NCBI RefSeq assembly: GCF_020179835.1
Contig: NZ_JAIUDA010000004.1
Span: 310,001 to 374,000 of the forward strand
Reading direction: 5' to 3'
Length of the DNA stretch: 64,000 nt
Origin: Pantoea sp. alder81
Lineage (GTDB): Bacteria; Pseudomonadota; Gammaproteobacteria; Enterobacterales; Enterobacteriaceae
The position numbers and the translations under genes were made by a program. The notes under the pieces are model-generated. The model was not told the DNA's origin. It saw nothing but the letters and a program-made list of their open reading frames with translations, and searched no databases. Of this stretch, positions 17,276 to 26,619 are shown piece after piece. Positions within the stretch are counted from its first letter, which is position 1. Each line of letters starts with the position of its first letter.

Positions 17276-17352
17276 ATAATAGCGTTTTATACCCATTTTT
17301 TAAGCCCTATTTTATCCTCATACTCGGGATTCACTTGGTGAGGACAGATTTA

Positions 17353-18492
17353 ATGAAAAATATAATAAGTTATTTGCAACAGCATTCAGGCGAAATTCTC
17401 TCGGATATCAAAACCCTGGTGGCAGCCGAATCGCCGTCAATGAACAAAGCGGCGGTGGATCGCTGTGGCGACGTGCTGCGTGCGCTGTTTGCTGAGCGTC
17501 TGGGTATTGATGCGGAAATCGATGTGCAGGAACACTACGGCAATCATCTCAAGTTCACGCTCGGTTCAGGCAGTGATCAAACCGTGGTGCTGGGCCATTT
17601 TGATACCGTCTGGGATGAAGGCGAATTGCCGATGCGCGAGGAGGCAGGCAAGTTCTACGGCCCCGGCATTCTGGATATGAAAGCGGGTCTGGTGCAGTCG
17701 ATCTGGGCAGCACGCGCATTAAAAGAACACGACTTGCTGGCAGGGAAACGTATCGTCTTCCTGTGTGGCAGTGACGAAGAAGTCGGCAGCCCAAGCTCCA
17801 GCGACTGGTTGTCTCAACATGCGCTGGGATCATCGCAAGTGCTGGTGGTGGAACCTGCAGTAGCCGGAAGCGGTGCACTAAAAGTTGCGCGCAAAGGCAC
17901 GGGCCAATATCAGATCGCGATCACCGGTCAGGCTGCACATGCCGGTAATAATCCGGAAGAGGGGATCAGCGCAGTGCAGGAGATGGCGCATCAGGTGCTG
18001 TTCCTGCATGGATTGAATGCACCGGATCGCGGCACCACCGTCAACGTCGGGATCGCGCAAGGCGGTAATCGCATCAATGTGGTCGCGGATAAGGCCGTAC
18101 TGGGCATCGATACACGCGTCACCAGCGAAGAAGAAGCGCAGCGCATTCACGATGAGATTACCCAGATTCAACCTCACTTACCGGGCATCAAGCTGGAGAT
18201 TAGCGGCGCACAATCACGTCCACCGATGCGCCAGAGTGCCGAGTCGCGGGTGATCATGCAGCGTGCGCAAGCTGTGGCACAACAAATCGGTTTCAGCGTT
18301 GGAGGGCAATCGGTTGGCGGCGGCAGCGACGGCAATTTCACCGCGGCGTTGGGCATTCCAACCCTGGATGGTCTGGGCGCAACCGGCGCAGGCATTCATG
18401 CGCGTCATGAGCACATCATCATTGCCGATATTGCCTCACGCACCGCGCTGGTGGCGGGTCTGATGCTGGGGGACGCTCATGTCCCAGGTTAA
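17353..18492 (+). CDS. M20-family metallopeptidase (glutamate carboxypeptidase-like)
   Basis: This is a zinc peptidase of about 379 residues. The metal and catalytic residues are visible in order: His in VLGHFDTVW, bridging Asp in GPGILDMKAG, catalytic Glu pair in GSDEEVGS, and the final metal His in HARHEHI. The central dimerisation part follows GTGQYQIAITGQAAHAGN. The ATG at 17353 has GTGAGGA eight bases upstream; the open frame extends to a GTG at 17335. The N-terminus has no signal peptide, so it acts in the cytoplasm. It probably cleaves an imported peptide-like or acyl-amino acid compound. Confidence 0.9.
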   Translation: MKNIISYLQQHSGEILSDIKTLVAAESPSMNKAAVDRCGDVLRALFAERLGIDAEIDVQEHYGNHLKFTLGSGSDQTVVLGHFDTVWDEGELPMREEAGKFYGPGILDMKAGLVQSIWAARALKEHDLLAGKRIVFLCGSDEEVGSPSSSDWLSQHALGSSQVLVVEPAVAGSGALKVARKGTGQYQIAITGQAAHAGNNPEEGISAVQEMAHQVLFLHGLNAPDRGTTVNVGIAQGGNRINVVADKAVLGIDTRVTSEEEAQRIHDEITQIQPHLPGIKLEISGAQSRPPMRQSAESRVIMQRAQAVAQQIGFSVGGQSVGGGSDGNFTAALGIPTLDGLGATGAGIHARHEHIIIADIASRTALVAGLMLGDAHVPG

Positions 18493-19879
18493 TGTTGATA
18501 AAAACGCGGCGATGCAACCTGCGCCGGCCAAAAGCGAACAAAGTCCTTATCTGTTGCTGTTTATCATTCTGGTGCTGGCAGCGGTAGCCACCTGGATCAT
18601 CCCGGCGGGCAAGTTTGATCACGAAACCCGCAATGGCGTGACCTTTGCCATTAAAGGCAGTCTGCATGAAGTGGCGCGCACGGGTGTTTATCCCGGCGAG
18701 ATTTTTATGGCCATCGTGCAGGGCGTGATCAAAGCGGCACCGATCATTTTCCTGATTCTGTTTACCGGCGGATTGCTGGCGGTGATTGAAGCCACAGGCG
18801 CGATTGCCACTGCGCTGAATTCATTGTCACGCAGCACCAAAATCAGCGATACCCGTTTGATCCTGATTTTTGCGGTGATCTTTGCCATCCTCGGCAGTAC
18901 CGGCGTGGTGCAAAACTCGGTGGTCGCCTTTGTGCCAATTGGCCTGCTGGTGGCGCGTTCGTTAGGCTTACCGCCGGTTATCGGTATGGCGCTGATCTAT
19001 CTGACCTGCGCGGCAGGATTTAACGTGGCGTTCCTCGGCCCGGCCACCACCGGTCTGACACAGCATCTGGCGCAGTTGCCGCTGTTCTCGGGCATGCTGC
19101 TGCGCGGCATCACCAACCTGCTGTTTGTGTTAACGGTGGCGATTTACCTGATTATTACCGTGAAGCGCATGCGCAAAAATGGTCAGGTGCGCGTGGACAC
19201 TGCGGTGGAAACCGCAGCCCCGATGGAGATTACCGGCCGTCACAAACTGATCCTGCTGACCTGCGCGGTGACGCTGATTCTGTTTATGGTCGGCACCGTG
19301 CAGCTGCATTGGGCCACCAATGAGATGTCGGCGATGTTTATCATCCTGTCGATTATGGTCGGTTTGATTGGTCGCCTGTCCGGCTCTGCTATTGCTAACA
19401 CCTTCCTGTCCGGCTGTTCTCAGCTGGTCAAAGGCGGCTTTATCGTCGGGATGGCGGGCGCGATTTCGGTGGTGCTGCAGCAGGGCAATATCCTCGATCC
19501 TATCGTTGGCTTCCTGTCAGATCTGCTGGCGCCGGTGCCGCCTGCGATTGCTGCCGTGGGCATGTTTGTCAGTGCCGCGCTGATGCACTTCGGCATTTCG
19601 TCCGGATCGGGCGAGTCTGCTTTGCTGATTCCGATTTTCTCTCCGCTGGGTGATAACCTCGGTCTGACGCGTCAGGTCACGGTGCAAACAGTGTTGTTGG
19701 GCGAGGGGATTGTTAACTCCATCAGCCCGACATCGGGCGTGCTGATGGCCGCGCTGGCCACCGCCAATATCTCGTTCGGCAAATGGCTTAAATTCGTGGC
19801 ACCGGTGGTCGCCATTTGGTTTGCGATTTGCGTGGTCACGTTGCTGATTGGCGTCGCGATAAACTGGGGTCCGTTCTAA
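18479..19879 (+). CDS. YfcC/ArcD-type carrier (C4-dicarboxylate carrier-related family)
   Basis: This is a 466-residue inner-membrane protein with about 12 helices. It starts within the last codons of the peptidase gene (14-base overlap), so the two are translationally linked. It belongs to the YfcC family, related to basic amino acid antiporters and DcuC carriers. Recognisable segments include IIPAGKFDHETRNG after helix 1 and LGEGIVNSISPTSGVLMAAL in a re-entrant C-terminal part. It is the likely importer of the M20 peptidase substrate. A strong terminator follows. Confidence 0.85.
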   Translation: MSQVNVDKNAAMQPAPAKSEQSPYLLLFIILVLAAVATWIIPAGKFDHETRNGVTFAIKGSLHEVARTGVYPGEIFMAIVQGVIKAAPIIFLILFTGGLLAVIEATGAIATALNSLSRSTKISDTRLILIFAVIFAILGSTGVVQNSVVAFVPIGLLVARSLGLPPVIGMALIYLTCAAGFNVAFLGPATTGLTQHLAQLPLFSGMLLRGITNLLFVLTVAIYLIITVKRMRKNGQVRVDTAVETAAPMEITGRHKLILLTCAVTLILFMVGTVQLHWATNEMSAMFIILSIMVGLIGRLSGSAIANTFLSGCSQLVKGGFIVGMAGAISVVLQQGNILDPIVGFLSDLLAPVPPAIAAVGMFVSAALMHFGISSGSGESALLIPIFSPLGDNLGLTRQVTVQTVLLGEGIVNSISPTSGVLMAALATANISFGKWLKFVAPVVAIWFAICVVTLLIGVAINWGPF

Positions 19880-19893
19880 CCCCAATAAACGAA

Positions 19894-19923
19894 AAGGGAT
19901 GCTGCGTTAGCATCCCTTATTTT
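19894..19923. terminator. Intrinsic terminator between convergent operons
   Basis: AAGGGATGCT and AGCATCCCTT form a perfect 10-bp stem with a GCGTT loop, followed by ATTTTT. On the other strand AAAA runs precede the stem, so it may act in both directions for the carrier gene and the hydantoinase genes. Confidence 0.85.
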
Positions 19924-19942
19924 TGGGCGATTAAGCTGAGAA

Positions 19943-21934
19943 TCAAGCCTGCAGAAACTCCCGATACTCCTCACTGAAAGCGTCAAACAGTTGATATATC
20001 AACTCACCGCCGGGAGCCGTTTCCCCTTGTGCTTCAGCGGCGGCGAGCGCGTCAAACAGGCGATGTTTAATGTGGAAACGCCATATCACCGGCACGCGAG
20101 ATAAGATATCGGTCAACGCCAGATAGCGTTCCGGTGTCCAGCTCCTCTCAAAACGAGTGCGCCACGGACCAAAATCAAAATGGGTAATTGGCGCGGCGAC
20201 GGCTGCCAGTTCATCGCGTTTAGACTGCGTGGCTTCTACGTCCAACTCACCATAGCGGACCACCACACCGTAATCCTGCTCGGCACGTGCTGAAGAAACG
20301 TAGCCGCTTTTGACGTCTGACAGCACCAACTGGGGATCGCGATCCAGTGGCGAACCATAACCTCCGCCACCGGCTCCCGTTAATCGAATCACATCCCCCG
20401 CCTGGCAACGGATCACGTCGCTATTGCCGAGCATTTCTGGCGCTGCGCTGTCTGGGTTTTTCACGAAAATCGCATTGCTGCCCGCTTTCCCACCGAGCAC
20501 GCCCCAGGAGGCGAAGTGGGTGCGATCGCGGTTGCGTGCTGTGACGGTGGTATCCGGCGCAAACACCTGAAACTCCATCATCAACCCGGACCCGCCGCGA
20601 TATTTTCCCGCGCCGCCGGAGTCAGGCACCAGGCAGTAACGCGTGATGCGAATCGGCACTTCCGCTTCATTAATCTCCACCGGCGTATTACGCAGAAACG
20701 CCACGTTAGCGCCCGATCCTTCTTCTCCATCACCGAACGGCATGCCGCCCGCGCCGCCGCCCACCGGACCAATGGACGCTATTACTGGTCGGCCCGAGGT
20801 GTTGGTGGTTTTGACGTTTAATATTGCTAAGCCACAGGCCGCACAGGCGGGCAGACGATCGGGTATCGCCTGCGAAAACGCGCCAAAGGTCAGCACATGG
20901 GTCAACTTGCAGGTCAGGCTGCGCATGCCCACGGCGGCCGGGTAAACGGCATTCATCACGCTGCCTTCGGGCAGCACACATTCGACCACGCGATCTAATC
21001 CTGCATTGAGCAGGATGTCGGGATTAAGGGTGTAAAGCACATAGTGATAGCCCACCAGCGCCAGCGCGTGACGCGTCATGCCACCGGTCGGCATGTTCAA
21101 CGACGAAAGCAGTTGCGGATCGCTGCCCGTGTAATCGAGGATGGCACGGCCACCATTGATTTTCAGCGTCATCGCTACGCGCATCGGTTTGCCGTTCACG
21201 CTGTCTTCATCGGCGTATTCTGCGAAGAAATACTCGCCATCCGGCACGCCCTCCAGAATGCGTTCCGCCTGCTGCGCCGCATAATCGAGTAGCGCCACCA
21301 TCCCTTGCTGAAAATCGTCGACGCCAAAGTGCGTAATGATTTCCAGCACGCGTTTTTCGCCATTGGCCAGCATCGCCAGCTGGGCATGCAGATCGCCAAT
21401 GTTCTGTTCCGGTGCGCGCACGTTGGTTTTTATCAGCGTGAGCATCGCTTCATCCAATACGCCTTCGCGGACGATTTTGGTGGGCGGGATGCGGATGCCT
21501 TCCTGATGGATTTCGGTCAGTGTGCGCGAGAGCGAGGCGGGCACCGCCCCTCCCACATCGGTGTTATGAATATGACCGCCAACAAAGCACACCAGCTTGC
21601 CTTGCCAGAAAACGGGTTTCCACATCACCATATCCGGGCTATGTGTCGCAACGTTACCGCTGTAGGCATCGTTGGTCATCGCCACATCACCGGGACGATA
21701 ATCCTCAATCATGCCGAGAACCGGACCGTAATCGAGACCGATATACCAGGTGGCCCCCAACGTTTTGGGTGAAGCAAAGGCCAGCCCTTCGGGCGTGAGC
21801 AGGGCACAGGAGAAGTCTTCTGTCTCTTTAACAAAGGTCGAGTGCGCGGTGCGCACCAGGGTGTGGGCCATGCTCTCTGCCGCCGCCACACAGTAATTGG
21901 CCAGAATCTGCAGACCTGAAGTATCAAACGCCAT
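19943..21934 (-). CDS. Hydantoinase B/oxoprolinase-family subunit
   Basis: This is a 663-residue protein of the HyuB family, the partner subunit of ATP-dependent hydantoinases, 5-oxoprolinases and caprolactamases. Typical segments are VRTAHSTFVKETEDFSCALL, then DVAMTNDAYSGNVATHSPD, the HIHNTDVGG metal-site segment, and a Gly-rich end (LTGAGGGGYGSPLDRDP). AAGGAGT lies before the ATG. It starts 12 bases after the HyuA stop and works with HyuA. The ring-amide substrate cannot be decided. Confidence 0.92.
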   Translation of the reverse strand: MAFDTSGLQILANYCVAAAESMAHTLVRTAHSTFVKETEDFSCALLTPEGLAFASPKTLGATWYIGLDYGPVLGMIEDYRPGDVAMTNDAYSGNVATHSPDMVMWKPVFWQGKLVCFVGGHIHNTDVGGAVPASLSRTLTEIHQEGIRIPPTKIVREGVLDEAMLTLIKTNVRAPEQNIGDLHAQLAMLANGEKRVLEIITHFGVDDFQQGMVALLDYAAQQAERILEGVPDGEYFFAEYADEDSVNGKPMRVAMTLKINGGRAILDYTGSDPQLLSSLNMPTGGMTRHALALVGYHYVLYTLNPDILLNAGLDRVVECVLPEGSVMNAVYPAAVGMRSLTCKLTHVLTFGAFSQAIPDRLPACAACGLAILNVKTTNTSGRPVIASIGPVGGGAGGMPFGDGEEGSGANVAFLRNTPVEINEAEVPIRITRYCLVPDSGGAGKYRGGSGLMMEFQVFAPDTTVTARNRDRTHFASWGVLGGKAGSNAIFVKNPDSAAPEMLGNSDVIRCQAGDVIRLTGAGGGGYGSPLDRDPQLVLSDVKSGYVSSARAEQDYGVVVRYGELDVEATQSKRDELAAVAAPITHFDFGPWRTRFERSWTPERYLALTDILSRVPVIWRFHIKHRLFDALAAAEAQGETAPGGELIYQLFDAFSEEYREFLQA

Positions 21935-21946
21935 ATCAAGACTCCT

Positions 21947-24001
21947 TTATTTAGCCGTGTGGGTGAGGTCAGTAAGGATCAGGTTGCCGAGCGCATCAAC
22001 CCGGGCGTGGAAATCGGGTAATACAGCCACCGTGGTGTCGGACTGGGTAATCACCGCCGGGCCGCTGAACTGCTGCCCTCCAGCTAACTGTTCACGTTGA
22101 TAGAGCGGCACGGTGAGATAACGGGCCGACATCCAAACATCAATGTGCTCAGCGGGGATGGGGGCGGCGTCAGAGTGCGGCAAAGGTTCAAGTTGCGGCT
22201 TCGGCGTAGGCATGCTGACCACCAGACGCAGCGATACCACCTGAATCTGCGCATCGCGATCGCTGTAGGCATATAAATGATGGTGTTGCGCATGGAAGGC
22301 TTCACGCAGTGATGAGAGGTTGCCGTTGGCTAAATCATCCCGCTGCAATGGCGTGGCGATCTCAAACGACTGCCCCTTGTATCGCATCTCCGCCGAGAGA
22401 CTCAACTCGCCGTGGCGGGTATCACTCACTTCGTGGCTCAACCACTCACGCGCTTGCTGTTCGAGCTGCTGATACTCCGCTTCCAGTCGTGGCAGGCTCT
22501 CTGCGGTTAAATCGCCGTAGATGATGCGAACAAAATCGTTCTTCACATCGGCCACTAAACCGCCTAACGCACTCAGTACGCCGGGGGTGAGCGGCACCAG
22601 CACTTCACGCATATGCATGGCGCGCGCCAGGTAACAGGCCATCATCGGACCGGCACCGCCAAAAGGCATCAGGGAAAAGGCGCGCGGGTCGATGCCGAAA
22701 CGGGAAACCAGTCGACTGATCCCCGCGTACATGCCGGATACCGAAACGTTGATGATCGATTCCGCCGTTGCTTCAACCGATTGACCCAGCCGATCGGCCA
22801 GCGAGCCTATCGCCGCTTTGGCTGCGGCGACATCAACATTCACGGCGTTGTAGCCCAGCTTTGCCTGGCCCAGAATGCCCAGTGACACGAAAGCATCGGT
22901 GATGGTGGGTTGTGTGCCACCGCGTCCGTAACATACCGGACCGGGCGTCGAGCCTGCGCTTTCTGGCCCGACTTTTAGCACACCAAACTCATCGACACGC
23001 GCTACGGAACCGCCGCCATCGCCAATCGATGTGACGGACACAGACGGAATATGAATCTGGTAATCACCGATATATTCGCCAGTGTCATATTGCGCTTCTC
23101 CGTTGACGATCAATGCCACATCGGCGGTGGTGCCGCCGATATCCAGGCTCATGACGTTCTCACGTCCGCACTGACGTGCAACCCAGGCTGCGCCCATCAC
23201 GCCCGATGCGGTTCCCGACAGGATCATCTGCACGCACTCAGCTTTACCGCGCTCTGCGCTCATCACGCCGCCATTGGATTTGGTCACTTTCAGCTCGGCA
23301 GTGACGCCCGCTTGAGTCAGCGCCTGTTGCAAAGCACCGAGATAATGCGAGACGCGTGGCTGAACATAGGCGCCAATCACCGCGGTTTGCGTACGTTCAA
23401 ATTCGCGGATGGTCGGCCAGACATCACTGGAGCAGCAGACAAAAAAGCCCGGTATCGCCGCTTCAATCAGCTGCTGTACCTGCTTTTCATGCGCGGGATT
23501 ACGATAGGCATGCAGCAGTGCAATCACCACCCCTTCGCAACCTGCATCGCGCAGGCCTTCGATGGCGGCCAGCACACTTTGTGTTTCAATCGGCGCGAGT
23601 GCTTTGCCGGTGGCATCCAGTCGACCGTCAATGCCAAACACATTTTCGCGTGCAATCAATGGCTCGGGCCTCAGCGAGTGCAGGCTGTACATATCCGGCG
23701 TTTTAAGCCTGCCGAGTGCCAGCACATCCTCGAAATAGCGATTGGTGATCAGCCCCAGCTTAGCCCCTTTTTTCTGTACCACGGCATTAACGCCCACGGT
23801 GGTGCCGTGAGTGAAATAGTGGATATCGGCGGGATCAATACCGTAGTGCTTCTCCAGTTCCTGAATACCTTGCAGCACTTCCTGGCCCGGATCATCGGGA
23901 CGAGAAAACACTTTCAGGCTGTACAACGTGCCAGATGCTTCATTGAAGACGGCGAAGTCGGTAAACGAGCCGCCAATATCGACACCAATGCGTAATCCCA
24001 T
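21947..24001 (-). CDS. Hydantoinase A/oxoprolinase-family subunit
   Basis: This is a 684-residue ATP-using subunit of the HyuA family. The N-terminal sugar-kinase-like phosphate motif is LRIGVDIGGSFTDFAVF; others are THGTTVGVNAVVQKKGAKLG and the second ATP motif MSLDIGGTTADVALI. It lies 8 bases after the FAD oxidase stop and before HyuB in the same operon. The pair opens a lactam or hydantoin ring using ATP. With the FAD amine oxidase, it suggests breakdown of a cyclic nitrogen compound to an amino acid or amine that is then oxidised. Confidence 0.92.
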   Translation of the reverse strand: MGLRIGVDIGGSFTDFAVFNEASGTLYSLKVFSRPDDPGQEVLQGIQELEKHYGIDPADIHYFTHGTTVGVNAVVQKKGAKLGLITNRYFEDVLALGRLKTPDMYSLHSLRPEPLIARENVFGIDGRLDATGKALAPIETQSVLAAIEGLRDAGCEGVVIALLHAYRNPAHEKQVQQLIEAAIPGFFVCCSSDVWPTIREFERTQTAVIGAYVQPRVSHYLGALQQALTQAGVTAELKVTKSNGGVMSAERGKAECVQMILSGTASGVMGAAWVARQCGRENVMSLDIGGTTADVALIVNGEAQYDTGEYIGDYQIHIPSVSVTSIGDGGGSVARVDEFGVLKVGPESAGSTPGPVCYGRGGTQPTITDAFVSLGILGQAKLGYNAVNVDVAAAKAAIGSLADRLGQSVEATAESIINVSVSGMYAGISRLVSRFGIDPRAFSLMPFGGAGPMMACYLARAMHMREVLVPLTPGVLSALGGLVADVKNDFVRIIYGDLTAESLPRLEAEYQQLEQQAREWLSHEVSDTRHGELSLSAEMRYKGQSFEIATPLQRDDLANGNLSSLREAFHAQHHHLYAYSDRDAQIQVVSLRLVVSMPTPKPQLEPLPHSDAAPIPAEHIDVWMSARYLTVPLYQREQLAGGQQFSGPAVITQSDTTVAVLPDFHARVDALGNLILTDLTHTAK

Positions 24002-24009
24002 ACTTCCCC

Positions 24010-25353
24010 CTAATTGGTTTGCGGATGAGCGGATTTATCCAGGCGGTCGCGCACCTGGTAGTAGCTGCCAAGCAGCGGCATAAACCAGGTGTTGCCGGTG
24101 TAGAGCGGGTGCCCAGGCAGTGGCGATACCCCGTAAGGACTTGAGTTGAGCGGTGTATTTTCAAGCAGGTGACGAGCTAACCGATGGCCGAGCCAACTCA
24201 TCATGGTGACACCGCTGCCGTTGCAGCCCACCGCGTAAAAACAGCCTTGCGGCGTCTGGCCGATATGCGGCAGATAATCGAGCGTGACCGCCACGTTGCC
24301 GCCCCAGCTATGGCTGATTTTGATGTCGCGTAACTGGGGGAAACGTTGCGTCAGATGCTGATGCAGCACGCGCGCAGACTGCTGACGGTCAAGCGCATAG
24401 AAGCGTGCGCGCCCGCCAAATAGCAGGCGAGTGCCATCGGGCGAATAGCGGAAATAGTGCGTGACACGTTGGGTTTCAGCGATGCCGCGCTGGTGAGGGA
24501 TTAGCGTGTGTCGAAGATCATCGGATAAGGGCTCGGTGGCAATCTGATGACTGGTAACCGGCACCACGCGTGCGCGTAAATGCGCCATTTCGGGACCGGT
24601 ATAACCATTAGTAGCGATGATCACCTGACGGGTCTTGATGCTGCCACGCAGTGAATCGATCCGATAATGCGCCGCCTGTTTCTCAATGCGGATCACTGCG
24701 AAATGACTGCAAACTACCACGCCAGCATTGCGCACCGCATCCAGCAAACCTGCGTAATAGAGCGCTGGATTAAGCAGACCCGCGCGCTCAATCAATACGC
24801 CGCCATGATAAGCCGGGCTATCCAGTTCGGCGCGCAGCTCATCGCGCGTCAGCATACGTGCCTGCACCTGGCTCACGCTGTTCAGCAGCGGCAAACGCTT
24901 TTTCCAGCTCTCCAGATGCTGGGGGATCCAGGCGGCAGCAAGGCGACCAGTTTGTCGATAATTGCAGGCGATGTGGTGCTGGGCGATCAGGGTTTCCAGA
25001 TAGCGATAACCGTCAGCCGCCTCCAGCAGCAGGTCGCGTTTTAACTGCTCATCGCCCTGCCGCAGACCCTTTTTCGCCGACATGGTCTTGCCCACGTTGA
25101 TACCGCCGGTGACCTGACCGCCACTCAACGTGCTGGCACCACTGCCCAGTAAGCCCGCTTCCAGAATCACCACTTGTTTGCCGTTTTGCGCCAGCGTTAA
25201 TGCACAACACAGACCGGCATAGCCCGCGCCAACGATCACGTATTCCGCTTCGGGTGGAACATCACTGGGCGATGCATCCTGGGGTTGCCACTGCTCCCAC
25301 CAATAGGGTGATGCTTTAAAATCCTCGGTAAATATCGACTGATGACCTGCCAT
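24010..25353 (-). CDS. FAD-dependent amine/amino-acid oxidase (PuuB/DadA-like)
   Basis: This is a flavoprotein of about 447 residues in the D-amino-acid-oxidase family. The Rossmann dinucleotide motif is YVIVGAGYAGLCCAL, then VVILEAGLLGSGASTLSGGQ, as in gamma-glutamylputrescine oxidase and related enzymes. The open frame runs 44 codons further upstream, but the start at 25353 has GAGG and family-like spacing, and the upstream residues look non-coding. It heads the hyuA-hyuB operon and has a palindrome in its upstream region that also occurs before the MHS permease gene. Confidence 0.88.
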   Translation of the reverse strand: MAGHQSIFTEDFKASPYWWEQWQPQDASPSDVPPEAEYVIVGAGYAGLCCALTLAQNGKQVVILEAGLLGSGASTLSGGQVTGGINVGKTMSAKKGLRQGDEQLKRDLLLEAADGYRYLETLIAQHHIACNYRQTGRLAAAWIPQHLESWKKRLPLLNSVSQVQARMLTRDELRAELDSPAYHGGVLIERAGLLNPALYYAGLLDAVRNAGVVVCSHFAVIRIEKQAAHYRIDSLRGSIKTRQVIIATNGYTGPEMAHLRARVVPVTSHQIATEPLSDDLRHTLIPHQRGIAETQRVTHYFRYSPDGTRLLFGGRARFYALDRQQSARVLHQHLTQRFPQLRDIKISHSWGGNVAVTLDYLPHIGQTPQGCFYAVGCNGSGVTMMSWLGHRLARHLLENTPLNSSPYGVSPLPGHPLYTGNTWFMPLLGSYYQVRDRLDKSAHPQTN

Positions 25354-25418
25354 CACTCCGCCTCGCTCAAACCCATACGTAGTATTCAGCGGCTGAAACT
25401 TTAGCCGTTCCACAATAA

Positions 25419-25431
25419 GGAATGCCATTCC
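25419..25431. promoter_or_regulatory. Palindrome GGAATG-C-CATTCC, candidate IclR site
   Basis: This is a perfect 13-bp palindrome 66 bases upstream of the oxidase start. The same ten bases GGAATGCCAT recur at 26530 before the MHS permease gene. IclR-family proteins often bind TGGAA-type palindromes. Site use is inferred. Confidence 0.45.
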
Positions 25432-25538
25432 ATAAAAATAACCTGGCATGATTTTATCTGCCCTGCAAGAACAAAAATTAAGCATTCGGGAGGAATTGTG
25501 ATCGGCTCACGGGCAAAACGCCGAGCGGCAGATGGCAG

Positions 25539-25561
25539 GCTGTGCCATATTACGGCACAGC
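25539..25561. promoter_or_regulatory. Long inverted repeat GCTGTGCC-N7-GGCACAGC near the IclR start
   Basis: Both 8-bp arms match perfectly. It lies 40 bases upstream of the IclR gene start and could be an autoregulatory operator. It could also form a hairpin in the leader RNA. Confidence 0.5.
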
Positions 25562-25601
25562 AAATTGAGACAATGAAGTCAGAAAGTAGGGAGGTTGGAG
25601 T

Positions 25602-26351
25602 ATGCAGAGCCTAATTAAAAGCCTGAAGGTGCTGGAGATGGTGGCCGAGAAACAGCCGATCAGCGTGGGCGAGTTGGCTAAGATGATGTCGATGCCGAAA
25701 ACCACCGTGCAGCGTATTCTCTGGACCTTCCATGAGGCGGGCTGGTTGCGATTGATTGAAGGCGATATGCCGCGCTGGACCGTCAGTCCGCGCGTACTCA
25801 GCGTGCGGCCGATCGAGTTAGCCGGTGGCGGGTTGGCAGCTGCCATTCAGGATCCCATGGCGGATTTACGCAACATCACGCAGGAAACGGTGTATGTGTC
25901 GGTGTATGACGGCAATGGCGCGGTGGTGGTGATCGACAGGCTGGAAAGTCCGCATCCGGTTCGCGCGGTCAGCCCGATTGGGGATATCGCCCCGATTCAC
26001 TCCACGGCAAACGGCATGGCAATTTTGGCGTTTTTACCGGAAGCCCAGATTGAAAATATCCTCACCGGAGAACTGAGCGCGTTTAATCCCGCCACCATCA
26101 CCGATGCCGATAAACTTCGCGCGGAACTGGAGCAGGTGCGTGAGCGCGGATACTCGATAAACCGCGGTTATTATCGCTCCGGTATTTTTGCTATCGGTGC
26201 CCCGATTTTTGATGCGGCCCACCAGCCGGTGGCCAGTATCTGCATCTCTATGCCGGACTCTCGCTACCACGAAGAGAACATTGCCGAGTGGGGCGCGCTA
26301 ACGGTTAAAGCCGCTCAGGCAGTGGGCTTCCAGAGAAATGCCAGAGGCTGA
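25602..26351 (+). CDS. IclR-family transcriptional regulator
   Basis: This is a 249-residue regulator. The N-terminal winged helix covers residues about 1-60 (VAEKQPISVGELAKMMSMPK and TTVQRILWTFHEAGWL). The C-terminal effector domain follows (ETVYVSVYDGNGAVVVIDRL, STANGMAILAFL, GYSINRGYYRSGIFAIGAPI). GGAGGTTGGAG precedes the ATG. It lies between the divergent catabolic operon and the MHS permease gene, whose promoter regions share a short palindrome, so it is the likely controller of both. Confidence 0.93.
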   Translation: MQSLIKSLKVLEMVAEKQPISVGELAKMMSMPKTTVQRILWTFHEAGWLRLIEGDMPRWTVSPRVLSVRPIELAGGGLAAAIQDPMADLRNITQETVYVSVYDGNGAVVVIDRLESPHPVRAVSPIGDIAPIHSTANGMAILAFLPEAQIENILTGELSAFNPATITDADKLRAELEQVRERGYSINRGYYRSGIFAIGAPIFDAAHQPVASICISMPDSRYHEENIAEWGALTVKAAQAVGFQRNARG

Positions 26352-26529
26352 CGGCATGACACAAAGGCAACGCTGCGGCGTTGCTGATAACCATTAACCT
26401 ATTGTTATAAATAAAAACTTACATTTCCATTCCCCCTTTAAATCTATGTTCAACGTCCAGTGTGACCCATAGCGAAATCCTCTCACCCACATATTGACGG
26501 TCAATTTTCACTCAGCTAACGTAATTAAC

Positions 26530-26568
26530 GGAATGCCATGCCGTAATGTGGAATGATTGAAATCATTC
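26530..26568. promoter_or_regulatory. Two palindromes before the MHS permease, candidate IclR sites
   Basis: GGAATGCCATGCC (26530-26542) repeats the ten-base core seen before the oxidase gene. GAATGATT-GA-AATCATTC (26551-26568) is a perfect palindrome that follows it. Together they lie 50-90 bases upstream of the permease start, a common operator position. Confidence 0.45.
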
Positions 26569-26619
26569 TGACTCACGTTCAACTGACCGTGCTGTTATGC
26601 GGTGAAGATGGGGTTAACC

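Noticed and set aside
21305..21772. 155-codon plus-strand open frame
   Set aside because: Antisense to hyuB and free of any recognisable protein pattern.
23051..23995. 314-codon plus-strand open frame
   Set aside because: It lies wholly antisense to hyuA, whose protein has full family motifs. Its own translation (Cys-, His- and Arg-rich) shows no domain.
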